Position numbers and translations under genes: made by a program | Assembly (NCBI RefSeq): GCF_964204645.1 | Contig: NW_027437444.1 | Coordinates: 1-64,000, forward strand | Direction: 5' to 3' | DNA from: Tubulanus polymorphus | Taxonomy: Eukaryota; Nemertea; Palaeonemertea; Tubulaniformes; Tubulanidae | Length of the DNA stretch: 64,000 nt | Notes under the pieces: generated by a model | Seen by the model: the letters and a program-made list of their open reading frames with translations, nothing else | Database searches by the model: none | What the model was told of the DNA's origin: nothing | Shown: positions 11,770-25,499 of the stretch, piece by piece | Layout of the letters: every line of letters begins with the position of its first letter | How positions within the stretch are numbered: the stretch's first letter is position 1

Positions 11770-13797
11770 AAGACGTTTACGTATCAAATATTCCCCATAT
11801 CGGAAAAACGACAATGTCGATGCGTAAAAGCGCTCAAATCGTCAGGAAAAGCACTTTTCGACCCGAAAACGTCGTTCAGCGCGAGAAAAGACGTTTTCGT
11901 ATCAAATATTCCCCCTATCGGGAAAACGACAATGTCGATGCGTAAAAGCGCTCAAATCGTCAGGAAAAGCACTTTTCGGACCGAAAACGTCGTTCAGCGC
12001 GAGAAAAGACGTTTTCGTATCAAATATTCCCCCTATCGGAAAAACGACAATGTCGATGCGTAAAAGCGCTCAAATCGTCAGGAAAAGCACTTTTCGACGC
12101 GAAAACGTCGTTCAGCGCGAGAAAATACGTTTTCGTATCAAATATTCCCCCTATAGGAAAAACGACAATGTCGATGCGTAAGAGAGCTCAAATCGTCAGG
12201 AAAAGCACTTTTCGACGCGAAAACGTCGTTCAGTGCGAGAAAAGACGTTTTCGTATCAAATATTCCCCCTATCGGAAAAACGACAATGTCGATGCGTAAA
12301 AGCGCTCAAATCGTCAGGAAAAGCACTTTTCGACCCGAACCCGTCGTTCAGCGCGAGAAAAGACGTTTTCGTATCAAATATTCCCCCTATCGGGAAAACG
12401 ACAATGTCGATGCGTAAAAGCGCTCAAATCGTCAGGAAAAGCACTTTTCGGACCGAAAACGTTGTTCAGCGCGAGAAAAGACGTTTTCGTATCAAATATT
12501 CCCCCCATCGGAAAAACGACAATGTCGATGCGTAAAAGCGCTCAAATCGTCAGGAAAAGCACTTTTCGACCCGAAAACGTCGTTCAGCGCGAGAAAAGAC
12601 GTTTTCGAATCAAATATTCCCCCTATCGGGAAAACGACAATGTCGATGCGTAAAAGCGCTCAAATCGTCAGGAAAAGCACTTTTCGACCCGAAAACGTCG
12701 TTCAGCGCGAGAAAAGACGTTTTCGTATCAAATATTCCCCCTATCGGGAAAACGACAATGTCGATGCGTAAAAGCGCTCAAATCGTCAGGAAAAGCACTT
12801 TTCGGACCGAAAACGTTGTTCAGCGCGAGAAAAGACGTTTTCGTATCAAATATTCCCCCCATCGGAAAAACGACAATGTCGATGCGTAAAAGCGCTCAAA
12901 TCGTCAGGAAAAGCACTTTTCGACCCGAAAACGTCGTTCAGCGCGAGAAAAGACGTTTTCGAATCAAATATTCCCCCTATCGGGAAAACGACAATGTCGA
13001 TGCGTAAAAGCGCTCAAATCGTCAGGAAAAGCACTTTTCGACGCGAAAACGTCGTTCAGCGCGAGAAAAGACGTTTTCGTATCAAATATTCCCCCTATCG
13101 GAAAAACGACAATGTCGATGCGTAAAAGCGCTCAAATCGTCAGGAAAAGCACTTTTCGACGCGAAAACGTCATTCAGCGCGAGAAAAGACGTTTTCGTAT
13201 CAAATATTCCCCCTATCGGGAAAACGACAATGTCGATGCGTAAAAGCGCTCAAATCGTCAGGAAAAGCACTTTTCGACCCGAAAACGTCGTTCAGCGCGA
13301 GAAAAGACGTTTTCGTATCAAATATTCCCCCTATCGGGAAAACGACAATGTCGATGCGTAAAAGCGCTCAAATCGTCAGGAAAAGCACTTTTCGACGCGA
13401 AAACGTCGTTCAGCGCGAGAAAATACGTTTTCGTATCAAATATTCCCCCTATCGGGAAAACGACAATGTCGATGCGTAAAAGCGCTCAAATCGTCAGGAA
13501 AAGCACTTTTCGGACCGAAAACGTCGTTCAGCGCGAGAAAAGACGTTTTCGTATCAAATATTCCCCCTATCGGAAAAACGACAATGTCGATGCGTAAAAG
13601 CGCTCAAATCGTCAGGAAAAGCACTTTTCGACGCGAAAACGTCGTTCAGCGCGAGAAAATACGTTTTCGTATCAAATATTCCCCCTATAGGAAAAACGAC
13701 AATGTCGATGCGTAAAAGCGCTCAAATCGTCAGGAAAAGCACTTTTCGGACCGAAAACGTCGTTCAGCGCGAGAAAAGACGTTTTCGTATCAAATAT
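11770..13797. repeat. Family A higher-order block, partial copy 3 (~2.0 kb)
   Basis: Matches 3,390-5,530 of copy 1 in order. The offset is 8,382 bp up to about 4.62 kb of copy 1 and 8,264 bp afterwards, because one monomer (about 4,621-4,738 of copy 1) is absent. Shared landmarks are GTTTACG with CCATATCGG, AAGAGAGCTC (12,180), CGAACCCGTCG, AACGTCATT (13,165) and CTATAGG (13,685). Confidence 0.83.
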
Positions 13798-14106
13798 TCC
13801 CCCCCCCTATCGGGAAAACGACAATGTCGATGCGTAGAAGCGCTCAAATCGTCAGGAAAAACACTTTTCGACGCGAAAACGTCGTTCAGCGCGAGAAAAG
13901 ACGTTTTCGTATCAAATATTCCCCCTATCGGAAAAACGACAATGTCGATGCGTAAAAGCGCTCAAATCGTCAGGAAAAGCACTTTTCGACCCGAAAACGT
14001 CGTTCAGCGCGAGAAAAGACGTTTTCGTATCAAATATTCCCCCCCCTATCGGGAAAACGACAATGTCGATGCGTAAAAGCGCTCAAATCGTCAGGAAAAG
14101 CACTTT
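13798..14106. repeat. Fragment of the C-run and GTAGAAGC region
   Basis: Two to three monomers bearing a long C run, the GTAGAAGCGC monomer with AAAAACAC, and another extended C run near 14,040. This order matches 7,795-8,030 of copy 1 (offset about 6,028) and 20.79-21.02 kb of copy 2. It bridges partial copy 3 and copy 2. Confidence 0.7.
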
Positions 14107-17100
14107 TCGGACCGAAAACGTTGTTCAGCGCGAGAAAAGACGTTTTCGTATCAAATATTCCCCCTATCGGAAAAACGACAATGTCGATGCGTAAAAGCGC
14201 TCAAATCGTCAGGAAAAGCACTTTTCGACGCGAAAACGTCGTTCAGTGCGAGAAAAGACGTTTTCGTATCAAATATTCCCCCGATCGGAAAAACGACAAT
14301 GTCGATGCGTAAAAGCGCTCAAATCGTCAGGAAAAGCACTTTTCGGACCGAAAACGTCGTTCAGCGCGAGAAAAGACGTTTTCGTATCAAATATTCCCCC
14401 TATCGAAAAAACGACAATGTCGATGCGTAAAAGCGCTCAAATCGTCAGGAAAAGCACTTTTCGACCCGAAAACGTCGTTCAGCGCGAGAAAAGACGTTTT
14501 CGAATCAAATATTCCCCCTATCGGGAAAACGACAATGTCGATGCGTAAAAGCGCTCAAATCGTCAGGAAAAGCATTTCTCGGACCGAAAACGTTGTTCAG
14601 CGCGAGAAAAGACGTTTTCGTATCAAATATTCCCCCTATCGGAAAAACGACAATGTCGATGCGTAAAAGCGCTCAAATCGTTAGGAAAAGCACTTTTCGA
14701 CCCGAAAACGTCGTTCAGCGCGAGAAAAGACGTTTTCGTATCAAATATTCCCCCTATCGGAAAAACGACAATGTCGATGCGTAAAAGCGCTCAAATCGTC
14801 AGGAAAAGCACTTTTCGGACCGAAAACGTCGTTCAGCGCGAGAAAAGACGTTTTCGTATCAAATATTCCCCCTATCGGGAAAACGACAATGTCGATGCGT
14901 AAAAGCGCTCAAATCGTCAGGAAAAGCACTTTTCGGACCGAAAAGGTCGTTCAGCGCGAGAAAAGACGTTTTGGTATCAAATATTCCCCCTATCGGAAAA
15001 ACGACAATGTCGATGCGTAAAAGCGCTCAAATCGTCAGGAAAAGCACTTTTCGACCCGAAAACGTCGTTCAGCGCGAGAAAAGACGTTTTCGAATCAAAT
15101 ATTCCCCCTATCGGGAAAACGACAATGTCGATGCGTAAAAGCGCTCAAATCGTCAGGAAAAGCACTTTTCGACCCGAAAACGTCGTTCAGCGCGAGAAAA
15201 GACGTTTTCGTATCAAATATTCCCCCTATCGGGAAAACGACAATGTCGATGCGTAAAAGCGCTCAAATCGTCAGGAAAAGCACTTTTCGGACCGAAAAGG
15301 TCGTTCAGCGCGAGAAAAGACGTTTTGGTATCAAATATTCCCCCTATCGGAAAAACGACAATGTCGATGCGTAAAAGCGCTCAAATCGTCAGGAAAAGCA
15401 CTTTTCGACCCGAAAACGTCGTTCAGCGCGAGAAAAGACGTTTTCGAATCAAATATTCCCCCTATCGGGAAAACGACAATGTCGATGCGTAAAATCGCTC
15501 AAATCGTCAGGAAAAGCACTTTTCGACCCGAAAACGTCGTTCAGCGCGAGAAAAGACGTTTTCGTATCAAATATTCCCCCTATCGGGAAAACGACAATGT
15601 CGATGCGTAAAAGCGCTCAAATCGTCAGGAAAAGCACTTTTCGACCCGAAAACGTCGTTCAGCGCGAGAAAAGACGTTTTCGTATCAAATATTCCCCCTA
15701 TCGGAAAAACGACAATGTCGATGCGTAAAAGCGCTCAAATCGTCAGGAAAAGCACTTTTCGACCCGAAAACGTCGTTCAGCGCGAGAAAATACGTTTACG
15801 TATCAAATATTCCCCATATCGGGAAAACGACAATGTCGATGCGTAAAAGCGCTCAAATCGTCAGGAAAAGCACTTTTCGACCCGAAAACGTCGTTCAGCG
15901 CGAGAAAAGACGTTTTCGAATCAAATATTCCCCCTATCGGGAAAACGACAATGTCGATGCGTAAAAGCGCTCAAATCGTCAGGAGAAGCACTTTTCGGAC
16001 CGAAAACGTCGTTCAGCGCGAGAAAAGACGTTTTCGTATCAAATATTCCCCCTATCGGAAAAACGACAATGTCGATGCGTAAAAGCGCTCAAATCGTCAG
16101 GAAAAGCACTTTTCGACGCGAAAACGTCGTTCAGCGCGAGAAAATACGTTTTCGTATCAAATATTCCCCCTATCGGAAAAACGACAATGTCGATGCGTAA
16201 AATCGCTCAAATCGTCAGGAAAAGCACTTTTCGACCCGAAAACGTCGTTCAGCGCGAGAAAAGACGTTTTCGTATCAAATATTCCCCCTATCGGAAAAAC
16301 GACAATGTCGATGCGTAAAAGCGCTCAAATCGTCAGGAAAAGCACTTTTCGACCCGAAAACGTCGTTCAGCGCGAGAAAATACGTTTACGTATCAAATAT
16401 TCCCCATATCGGAAAAACGACAATGTCGATGCGTAAAAGCGCTCAAATCGTCAGGAAAAGCACTTTTCGACCCGAAAACGTCGTTCAGCGCGAGAAAAGA
16501 CGTTTTCGTATCAAATATTCCCCCTATCGGGAAAACGACAATGTCGATGCGTAAAAGCGCTCAAATCGTCAGGAAAAGCACTTTTCGGACCGAAAACGTC
16601 GTTCAGCGCGAGAAAAGACGTTTTCGTATCAAATATTCCCCCTATCGGAAAAACGACAATGTCGATGCGTAAAAGCGCTCAAATCGTCAGGAAAAGCACT
16701 TTTCGACGCGAAAACGTCGTTCAGCGCGAGAAAATACGTTTTCGTATCAAATATTCCCCCTATAGGAAAAACGACAATGTCGATGCGTAAGAGAGCTCAA
16801 ATCGTCAGGAAAAGCACTTTTCGACGCGAAAACGTCGTTCAGTGCGAGAAAAGACGTTTTCGTATCAAATATTCCCCCTATCGGAAAAACGACAATGTCG
16901 ATGCGTAAAAGCGCTCAAATCGTCAGGAAAAGCACTTTTCGACCCGAACCCGTCGTTCAGCGCGAGAAAAGACGTTTTCGTATCAAATATTCCCCCTATC
17001 GGGAAAACGACAATGTCGATGCGTAAAAGCGCTCAAATCGTCAGGAAAAGCACTTTTCGGACCGAAAACGTTGTTCAGCGCGAGAAAAGACGTTTTCGTA

Positions 17101-20100
17101 TCAAATATTCCCCCCATCGGAAAAACGACAATGTCGATGCGTAAAAGCGCTCAAATCGTCAGGAAAAGCACTTTTCGACCCGAAAACGTCGTTCAGCGCG
17201 AGAAAAGACGTTTTCGAATCAAATATTCCCCCTATCGGGAAAACGACAATGTCGATGCGTAAAAGCGCTCAAATCGTCAGGAAAAGCACTTTTCGACCCG
17301 AAAACGTCGTTCAGCGCGAGAAAAGACGTTTTCGTATCAAATATTCCCCCTATCGGGAAAACGACAATGTCGATGCGTAAAAGCGCTCAAATCGTCAGGA
17401 AAAGCACTTTTCGGACCGAAAACGTTGTTCAGCGCGAGAAAAGACGTTTTCGTATCAAATATTCCCCCCATCGGAAAAACGACAATGTCGATGCGTAAAA
17501 GCGCTCAAATCGTCAGGAAAAGCACTTTTCGACCCGAAAACGTCGTTCAGCGCGAGAAAAGACGTTTTCGAATCAAATATTCCCCCTATCGGGAAAACGA
17601 CAATGTCGATGCGTAAAAGCGCTCAAATCGTCAGGAAAAGCACTTTTCGACCCGAAAACGTCGTTCAGCGCGAGAAAAGACGTTTTCGAATCAAATATTC
17701 CCCCTATCGGGAAAACGACAATGTCGATGCGTAAAAGCGCTCAAATCGTCAGGAAAAGCACTTTTCGACGCGAAAACGTCGTTCAGCGCGAGAAAAGACG
17801 TTTTCGTATCAAATATTCCCCCTATCGGAAAAACGACAATGTCGATGCGTAAAAGCGCTCAAATCGTCAGGAAAAGCACTTTTCGACGCGAAAACGTCAT
17901 TCAGCGCGAGAAAAGACGTTTTCGTATCAAATATTCCCCCTATCGGGAAAACGACAATGTCGATGCGTAAAAGCGCTCAAATCGTCAGGAAAAGCACTTT
18001 TCGACCCGAAAACGTCGTTCAGCGCGAGAAAAGACGTTTTCGTATCAAATATTCCCCCTATCGGGAAAACGACAATGTCGATGCGTAAAAGCGCTCAAAT
18101 CGTCAGGAAAAGCACTTTTCGACGCGAAAACGTCGTTCAGCGCGAGAAAATACGTTTTCGTATCAAATATTCCCCCTATCGGGAAAACGACAATGTCGAT
18201 GCGTAAAAGCGCTCAAATCGTCAGGAAAAGCACTTTTCGGACCGAAAACGTCGTTCAGCGCGAGAAAAGACGTTTTCGTATCAAATATTCCCCCTATCGG
18301 AAAAACGACAATGTCGATGCGTAAAAGCGCTCAAATCGTCAGGAAAAGCACTTTTCGACGCGAAAACGTCGTTCAGCGCGAGAAAATACGTTTTCGTATC
18401 AAATATTCCCCCTATAGGAAAAACGACAATGTCGATGCGTAAAAGCGCTCAAATCGTCAGGAAAAGCACTTTTCGGACCGAAAACGTCGTTCAGCGCGAG
18501 AAAAGACGTTTTCGTATCAAATATTCCCCCTATCGGAAAAACGACAATGTCGATGCGTAAAAGCGCTCAAATCGTCAGGAAAAGCACTTTTCGACCCGAA
18601 AACGTCGTTCAGCGCGAGAAAAGACGTTTTCGTATCAAATATTCCCCCTATCGGGAAAACGACAATGTCGATGCGTAAAAGCGCTCAAATCGTCAGGAAA
18701 AGCACTTTTCGGACCGAAAAGGTCGTTCAGCGCGAGAAAAGACGTTTTCGTATCAAATATTCCCCCTATCGGAAAAACGACAATGTCGATGCGTAAAAGC
18801 GCTCAAATCGTCAGGAAAAGCACTTTTCGACCCGAAAACGTCGTTCAGCGCGAGAAAAGACGTTTTCGAATCAAATATTCCCCCTATCGGGAAAACGACA
18901 ATGTCGATGCGTAAAAGCGCTCAAATCGTCAGGAAAAGCACTTTTCGGACCGAAAACGTCGTTCAGCGCGAGAAAAGACGTTTTCGTATCAAATATTCCC
19001 CCTATCGGAAAAACGACAATGTCGATGCGTAAAATCGCTCAAATCGTCAGGAAAAGCACTTTTCGACCCGAAAACGTCGTTCAGCGCGAGAAAAGACGTT
19101 TTCGTATCAAATATTCCCCCTATCGGAAAAACGACAATGTCGATGCGTAAAAGCGCTCAAATCGTCAGGAAAAGCACTTTTCGACCCGAAAACGTCGTTC
19201 AGCGCGAGAAAATACGTTTACGTATCAAATATTCCCCATATCGGAAAAACGACAATGTCGATGCGTAAAAGCGCTCAAATCGTCAGGAAAAGCACTTTTC
19301 GACCCGAAAACGTCGTTCAGCGCGAGAAAAGACGTTTTCGTATCAAATATTCCCCCTATCGGAAAAACGACAATGTCGATGCGTAAAAGCGCTCAAATCG
19401 TCAGGAAAAGCACTTTTCGACCCGAAAACGTCGTTCAGCGCGAGAAAATACGTTTACGTATCAAATATTCCCCATATCGGGAAAACGACAATGTCGATGC
19501 GTAAAAGCGCTCAAATCGTCAGGAAAAGCACTTTTCGACCCGAAAACGTCGTTCAGCGCGAGAAAAGACGTTTTCGAATCAAATATTCCCCCTATCGGGA
19601 AAACGACAATGTCGATGCGTAAAAGCGCTCAAATCGTCAGGAGAAGCACTTTTCGGACCGAAAACGTCGTTCAGCGCGAGAAAAGACGTTTTCGTATCAA
19701 ATATTCCCCCTATCGGAAAAACGACAATGTCGATGCGTAAAAGCGCTCAAATCGTCAGGAAAAGCACTTTTCGACGCGAAAACGTCGTTCAGCGCGAGAA
19801 AATACGTTTTCGTATCAAATATTCCCCCTATCGGAAAAACGACAATGTCGATGCGTAAAATCGCTCAAATCGTCAGGAAAAGCACTTTTCGACCCGAAAA
19901 CGTCGTTCAGCGCGAGAAAAGACGTTTTCGTATCAAATATTCCCCCTATCGGAAAAACGACAATGTCGATGCGTAAAAGCGCTCAAATCGTCAGGAAAAG
20001 CACTTTTCGACCCGAAAACGTCGTTCAGCGCGAGAAAATACGTTTACGTATCAAATATTCCCCATATCGGAAAAACGACAATGTCGATGCGTAAAAGCGC

Positions 20101-22020
20101 TCAAATCGTCAGGAAAAGCACTTTTCGACCCGAAAACGTCGTTCAGCGCGAGAAAAGACGTTTTCGTATCAAATATTCCCCCTATCGGGAAAACGACAAT
20201 GTCGATGCGTAAAAGCGCTCAAATCGTCAGGAAAAGCACTTTTCGACCCGAAAACGTCGTTCAGCGCGAGAAAAGACGTTTTCGAATCAAATATTCCCCC
20301 TATCGGGAAAACGACAATGTCGATGCGTAAAAGCGCTCAAATCGTCAGGAAAAGCACTTTTCGGACCGAAAACGTCGTTCAGCGCGAGAAAAGACGTTTT
20401 CGTATCAAATATTCCCCCTATCGGAAAAACGACAATGTCGATGCGTAAAAGCGCTCAAATCGTCAGGAAAAGCACTTTTCGACGCGAAAACGTCGTTCAG
20501 CGCGAGAAAAGACGTTTTCGTATCAAATATTCCCCCTATCGGAAAAACGACAATGTCGATGCGTAAAAGCGCTCAAATCGTCAGGAAAAGCACTTTTCGA
20601 CGCGAAAACGTCGTTCAGCGCGAGAAAGACGTTTTCGTATCAAATATTCCCCCTATCGGGAAAACGACAATGTCGATGCGTAAAAGCGCTCAAATCGTCA
20701 GGAAAAGCACTTTTCGACCCGAAAACGTCGTTCAGCGCGAGAAAAGACGTTTTCGTATCAAATATTCCCCCTATCGGGAAAACGACAATGTCGATGCGTA
20801 GAAGCGCTCAAATCGTCAGGAAAAACACTTTTCGACGCGAAAACGTCGTTCAGCGCGAGAAAAGACGTTTTCGTATCAAATATTCCCCCTATCGGAAAAA
20901 CGACAATGTCGATGCGTAAAAGCGCTCAAATCGTCAGGAAAAGCACTTTTCGACCCGAAAACGTCGTTCAGCGCGAGAAAAGACGTTTTCGTATCAAATA
21001 TTCCCCCCCCTATCGGGAAAACGACAATGTCGATGCGTAAAAGCGCTCAAATCGTCAGGAAAAGCACTTTTCGACCCGAAAACGTCGTTCAGCGCGAGAA
21101 AAGACGTTTTCGTATCAAATATTCCCCCTATCGGAAAAACGACAATGTCGATGCGTAAAAGCGCTCAAATCGTCAGGAAAAGCACTTTTCGGACCGAAAA
21201 CGTTGTTCAGCGCGAGAAAAGACGTTTTCGTATCAAATATTCCCCCTATCGGAAAAACGACAATGTCGATGCGTAAAAGCGCTCAAATCGTCAGGAAAAG
21301 CACTTTTCGGACCGAAAACGTCGTTCAGCGCGAGAAAAGACGTTTTCGTATCAAATATTCCCCCTATCGAAAAAACGACAATGTCGATGCGTAAAAGCGC
21401 TCAAATCGTCAGGAAAAGCACTTTTCGACCCGAAAACGTCGTTCAGCGCGAGAAAAGACGTTTTCGTATCAAATATTCCCCCTATCGGGAAAACGACAAT
21501 GTCGATGCGTAAAAGCGCTCAAATCGTCAGGAAAAGCACTTTTCGACCCGAAAACGTCGTTCAGCGCGAGAAAAGACGTTTTCGTATCAAATATTCCCCC
21601 TATCGGGAAAACGACAATGTCGATGCGTAAAAGCGCTCAAATCGTCAGGAAAAGCACTTTTCGACCCGAAAACGTCGTTCAGCGCGAGAAAAGACGTTTT
21701 CGTATCAAATATTCCCCCTATCGGAAAAACGACAATGTCGATGCGTAAAAGCGCTCAAATCGTCAGGAAAAGCACTTTTCGGACCGAAAACGTCGTTCAG
21801 CGCGAGAAAAGACGTTTTCGTATCAAATATTCCCCCTATCGGAAAAACGACAATGTCGATGCGTAGAAGCGCTCAAATCGTCAGGAAAAACACTTTTCGA
21901 CGCGAAAACGTCGTTCAGCGCGAGAAAAGACGTTTTCGTATCAAATATTCCCCCTATCGGAAAAACGACAATGTCGATGCGTAAAAGCGCTCAAATCGTC
22001 AGGAAAAGCACTTTTCGACC
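14107..22020. repeat. Family A higher-order block, copy 2 (~7.9 kb)
   Basis: Repeats copy 1 monomer by monomer with one extra monomer near 15.9 kb and a few point differences. Examples are CATTTCTCGG at 14,574 against CACTTTTCGG at 1,701, and GAGAAAGACG near 20,622 against GAGAACAGACG near 7,633. The GGAGAAGC monomer of copy 1 (6,651) occurs twice here, at 15,984 and 19,642, 31 monomers apart, so the extra monomer was imported from a related position in the block. The copy ends abruptly at about 22,020, where an indel-rich stretch starts. Confidence 0.85.
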
Positions 22021-22930
22021 CGAACTTTCGACCGAAAAGGTTGTTCAGCGCGAGAAAAGACGTTTCGTATCAATATTCCCCCTATGGAAAAACGACAATG
22101 TCGATGCGTAAAGCGCTCCGATCAGTGCGAGTATGCACTTTTCGGACCCGAAAAGTCGTTCAGCGCGAGAAAAGACGTTTTCGTATCAAATATTCCCCTA
22201 TCGGAAAAACGACAATGTCGATGCGTAAAAGCGCTCAAATCGTCAGGAAATGCACTTTTCGACCGAAACGTCGTTCAGCGCGAGAAAAGACGTTTTCGAA
22301 TCAAATATTCCCCCTATCGGAAAAACGACAATGTCGATGCGTAAAAGCGCTCAAATCGTCAGGAAAAGCACTTTTCGGACGAAACGTCGTTCAGCGCGAG
22401 AAAAGACGTTTTCGTATCAAATATTCCCCCTATCGGAAAACGACAATGTCGATGCGTAAAAGCGCTCAAATCGTCAGGAAAAGCACTTTTCGACGCGAAA
22501 ACGTCGTTCAGCGCGAGAAAAGACGTTTTCGTATCAAATATTCCCCCTATCGGAAAACGACAATGTCGATGCGTAAAAGCGCTCAAATCGTCAGGAAAAG
22601 CACTTTTCGACCCGAAAACGTCGTTCAGCGCGAGAAAAGACGTTTTCGTATCAAATATTCCCCCTATCGGGAAAACGACAATGTCGATGCGTAAAGCGCT
22701 CAAATCGTCAGGAAAACACTTTTCGACGCGAAAACGTCGTTCAGCGCGAGAAAAGACGTTTTCGTATCAAATATTCCCCCTATCGGGAAAACGACAATGT
22801 CGATGCGTAAAAGCGCTCAAATCGTCAGGAAAAGCAACTTTTCGACCCGAAAACGTCGTTCAGCGCGAGAAAAGACGTTTTCGTATCAAATATTCCCCCC
22901 TATCGGAAAACGACAATGTCGATGCGTAAA
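22021..22930. repeat. Indel-rich A monomers
   Basis: About eight A monomers with roughly twenty small indels and substitutions in 0.9 kb, against almost none in the flanks. They include a partial duplication of ACTTTTCGACC at its start, GTTTCGTATCAATATT, TAAAGCGCTCCGATCAGTG, GGACGAAACG and GCAACTTTTCG. The longest open frame of the window (22,041-22,694, 217 codons) lies here only because these indels repeatedly reset the frame. It is not a gene. This is most likely low-accuracy gap filling or a consensus problem; a genuinely decayed patch is the alternative. Confidence 0.8.
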
Positions 22931-23189
22931 AGCGCTCAAATCGTCAGGAAAAGCACTTTTCGACCCGAAAACGTCGTTCAGCGCGAGAAAAGACGTTTTC
23001 GTATCAAATATTCCCCCTATCGGGAAAACGACAATGTCGATGCGTAAAAGCGCTCAAATCGTCAGGAAAAGCACTTTTCGGACCGAAAACGTCGTTCAGC
23101 GCGAGAAAAGACGTTTTCGTATCAAATATTCCCCCTATCGGAAAAACGACAATGTCGATGCGTAAAAGCGCTCAAATCGTCAGGAAAAG
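22931..23189. repeat. Plain A monomers linking two blocks
   Basis: Two ordinary monomers between the indel-rich patch and the next recognisable block copy. Nothing else is visible. Confidence 0.7.
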
Positions 23190-24960
23190 CACTTTTCGGA
23201 CCGAAAACGTTGTTCAGCGCGAGAAAAGACGTTTTCGTATCAAATATTCCCCCTATCGGAAAAACGACAATGTCGATGCGTAAAAGCGCTCAAATCGTCA
23301 GGAAAAGCACTTTTCGGACCGAAAACGTCGTTCAGCGCGAGAAAAGACGTTTTCGTATCAAATATTCCCCCTATCGGAAAAACGACAATGTCGATGCGTA
23401 AAAGCGCTCAAATCGTCAGGAAAAGCACTTTTCGACCCGAAAACGTCGTTCAGCGCGAGAAAAGACGTTTTCGTATCAAATATTCCCCCTATCGGGAAAA
23501 CGACAATGTCGATGCGTAAAAGCGCTCAAATCGTCAGGAAAAGCACTTTTCGACCCGAAAACGTCGTTCAGCGCGAGAAAAGACGTTTTCGTATCAAATA
23601 TTCCCCCTATCGGGAAAACGACAATGTCGATGCGTAAAAGCGCTCAAATCGTCAGGAAAAGCACTTTTCGACCCGAAAACGTCGTTCAGCGCGAGAAAAG
23701 ACGTTTTCGTATCAAATATTCCCCCTATCGGAAAAACGACAATGTCGATGCGTAAAAGCGCTCAAATCGTCAGGAAAAGCACTTTTCGGACCGAAAACGT
23801 CGTTCAGCGCGAGAAAAGACGTTTTCGTATCAAATATTCCCCCTATCGGAAAAACGACAATGTCGATGCGTAGAAGCGCTCAAATCGTCAGGAAAAACAC
23901 TTTTCGACGCGAAAACGTCGTTCAGCGCGAGAAAAGACGTTTTCGTATCAAATATTCCCCCTATCGGAAAAACGACAATGTCGATGCGTAAAAGCGCTCA
24001 AATCGTCAGGAAAAGCACTTTTCGACCCGAAAACGTCGTTCAGCGCGAGAAAAGACGTTTTCGTATCAAATATTCCCCCTATCGGGAAAACGACAATGTC
24101 GATGCGTAAAAGCGCTCAAATCGTCAGGAAAAGCACTTTCGACCCGAAAACGTCGTTCATCGCGAGAAAAGACGTTTTCGTATCAAATATTCCCCCTATC
24201 GGGAAACGACAATGTCGATGCGTAAAAGCGCTCAAATCGTCAGGAAAAGCACTTTTCGACCCGAAAACGTCGTTCAGCGCGAGAAAAGACGTTTTCGTAT
24301 CAAATATTCCCCCTATCGGAAAAACGACAATGTCGATGCGTAAAAGCGCTCAAATCGTCAGGAAAAGCACTTTTCGGACCGAAAACGTTGTTCAGCGCGA
24401 GAAAAGACGTTTTCGTATCAAATATTCCCCCTATCGGAAAAACGACAATGTCGATGCGTAAAAGCGCTCAAATCGTCAGGAAAAGCACTTTTCGACGCGA
24501 AAACGTCGTTCAGCGCGAGAAAAGACGTTTTCGTATCAAATATTCCCCCGATCGGAAAAACGACAATGTCGATGCGTAAAAGCGCTCAAATCGTCAGGAA
24601 AAGCACTTTTCGGACCGAAAACGTCGTTCAGCGCGAGAAAAGACGTTTTCGTATCAAATATTCCCCCTATCGGAAAAACGACAATGTCGATGCGTAAAAG
24701 CGCTCAAATCGTCAGGAAAAGCACTTTTCGACGCGAAAACGTCGTACAGCGCGAGAAAATACGTTTTCGTATCAAATATTCCCCCTATCGGAAAAACGAC
24801 AATGTCGATGCGTAAAAGCGCTCAAATCGTCAGGAAAAGCACTTTTCGACCCGAAAACGTCGTTCAGCGCGAGAAAAGACGTTTTCGTATCAAATATTCC
24901 CCCTATCGGAAAAACGACAATGTCGATGCGTAAAAGCGCTCAAATCGTCAGGAAAAGCAC
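23190..24960. repeat. Partial copy of 8.19-9.97 kb
   Basis: Matches 8,193-9,965 at an offset of about 14,996, and its first 0.84 kb also matches 21,183-22,020 at offset 2,007. It shares the GTAGAAGC plus AAAAACAC monomer with 21.86 kb, whereas copy 1 has AAAAGCAC there, so it is closer to copy 2. Two single-base deletions occur near 24,136 and 24,205. It reads like the continuation of copy 2, restarted with an overlap after the error-rich patch. Confidence 0.8.
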
Positions 24961-25499
24961 TTTTCGACCCGAAAACGTCGTTCAGCGCGAGAAAAGACGT
25001 TTTCGTATCAAATATTCCCCCTATCGGGAAAACGACAATGTCGATGCGTAAAAGCGCTCAAATCGTCAGGAAAAGCACTTTTCGACCCGAAAACGTCGTT
25101 CAGCGCGAGAAAAGACGTTTTCGTATCAAATATTCCCCCTATCGGAAAAACGACAATGTCGATGCGTAAAAGCGCTCAAATCGTCAGGAAAAGCACTTTT
25201 CGACCCGAAAACGTCGTTCAGCGCGAGAAAAGACGTTTTCGTATCAAATATTCCCCCTATCGAAAAAACGACAATGTCGATGCGTAAAAGCGCTCAAATC
25301 GTCAGGAAAAGCACTTTTCGACCCGAAAACGTCGTTCAGCGCGAGAAAAGACGTTTTCGTATCAAATATTCCCCCTATCGGGAAAACGACAATGTCGATG
25401 CGTAAAAGCGCTCAAATCGTCAGGAAAAGCACTTTTCGACCCGAAAACGTCGTTCAGCGCGAGAAAAGACGTTTTCGTATCAAATATTCCCCCTATCGG
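24961..25499. repeat. Ordinary family A monomers
   Basis: About four and a half plain monomers with centre ACC. No gene, no insertion and no distinctive block order. Confidence 0.75.

Noticed and set aside
22041-22694. The longest open frame, 217 codons
   Set aside because: It exists only because several single-base indels in an error-rich patch reset the frame; its product is the same satellite peptide read in shifting frames.
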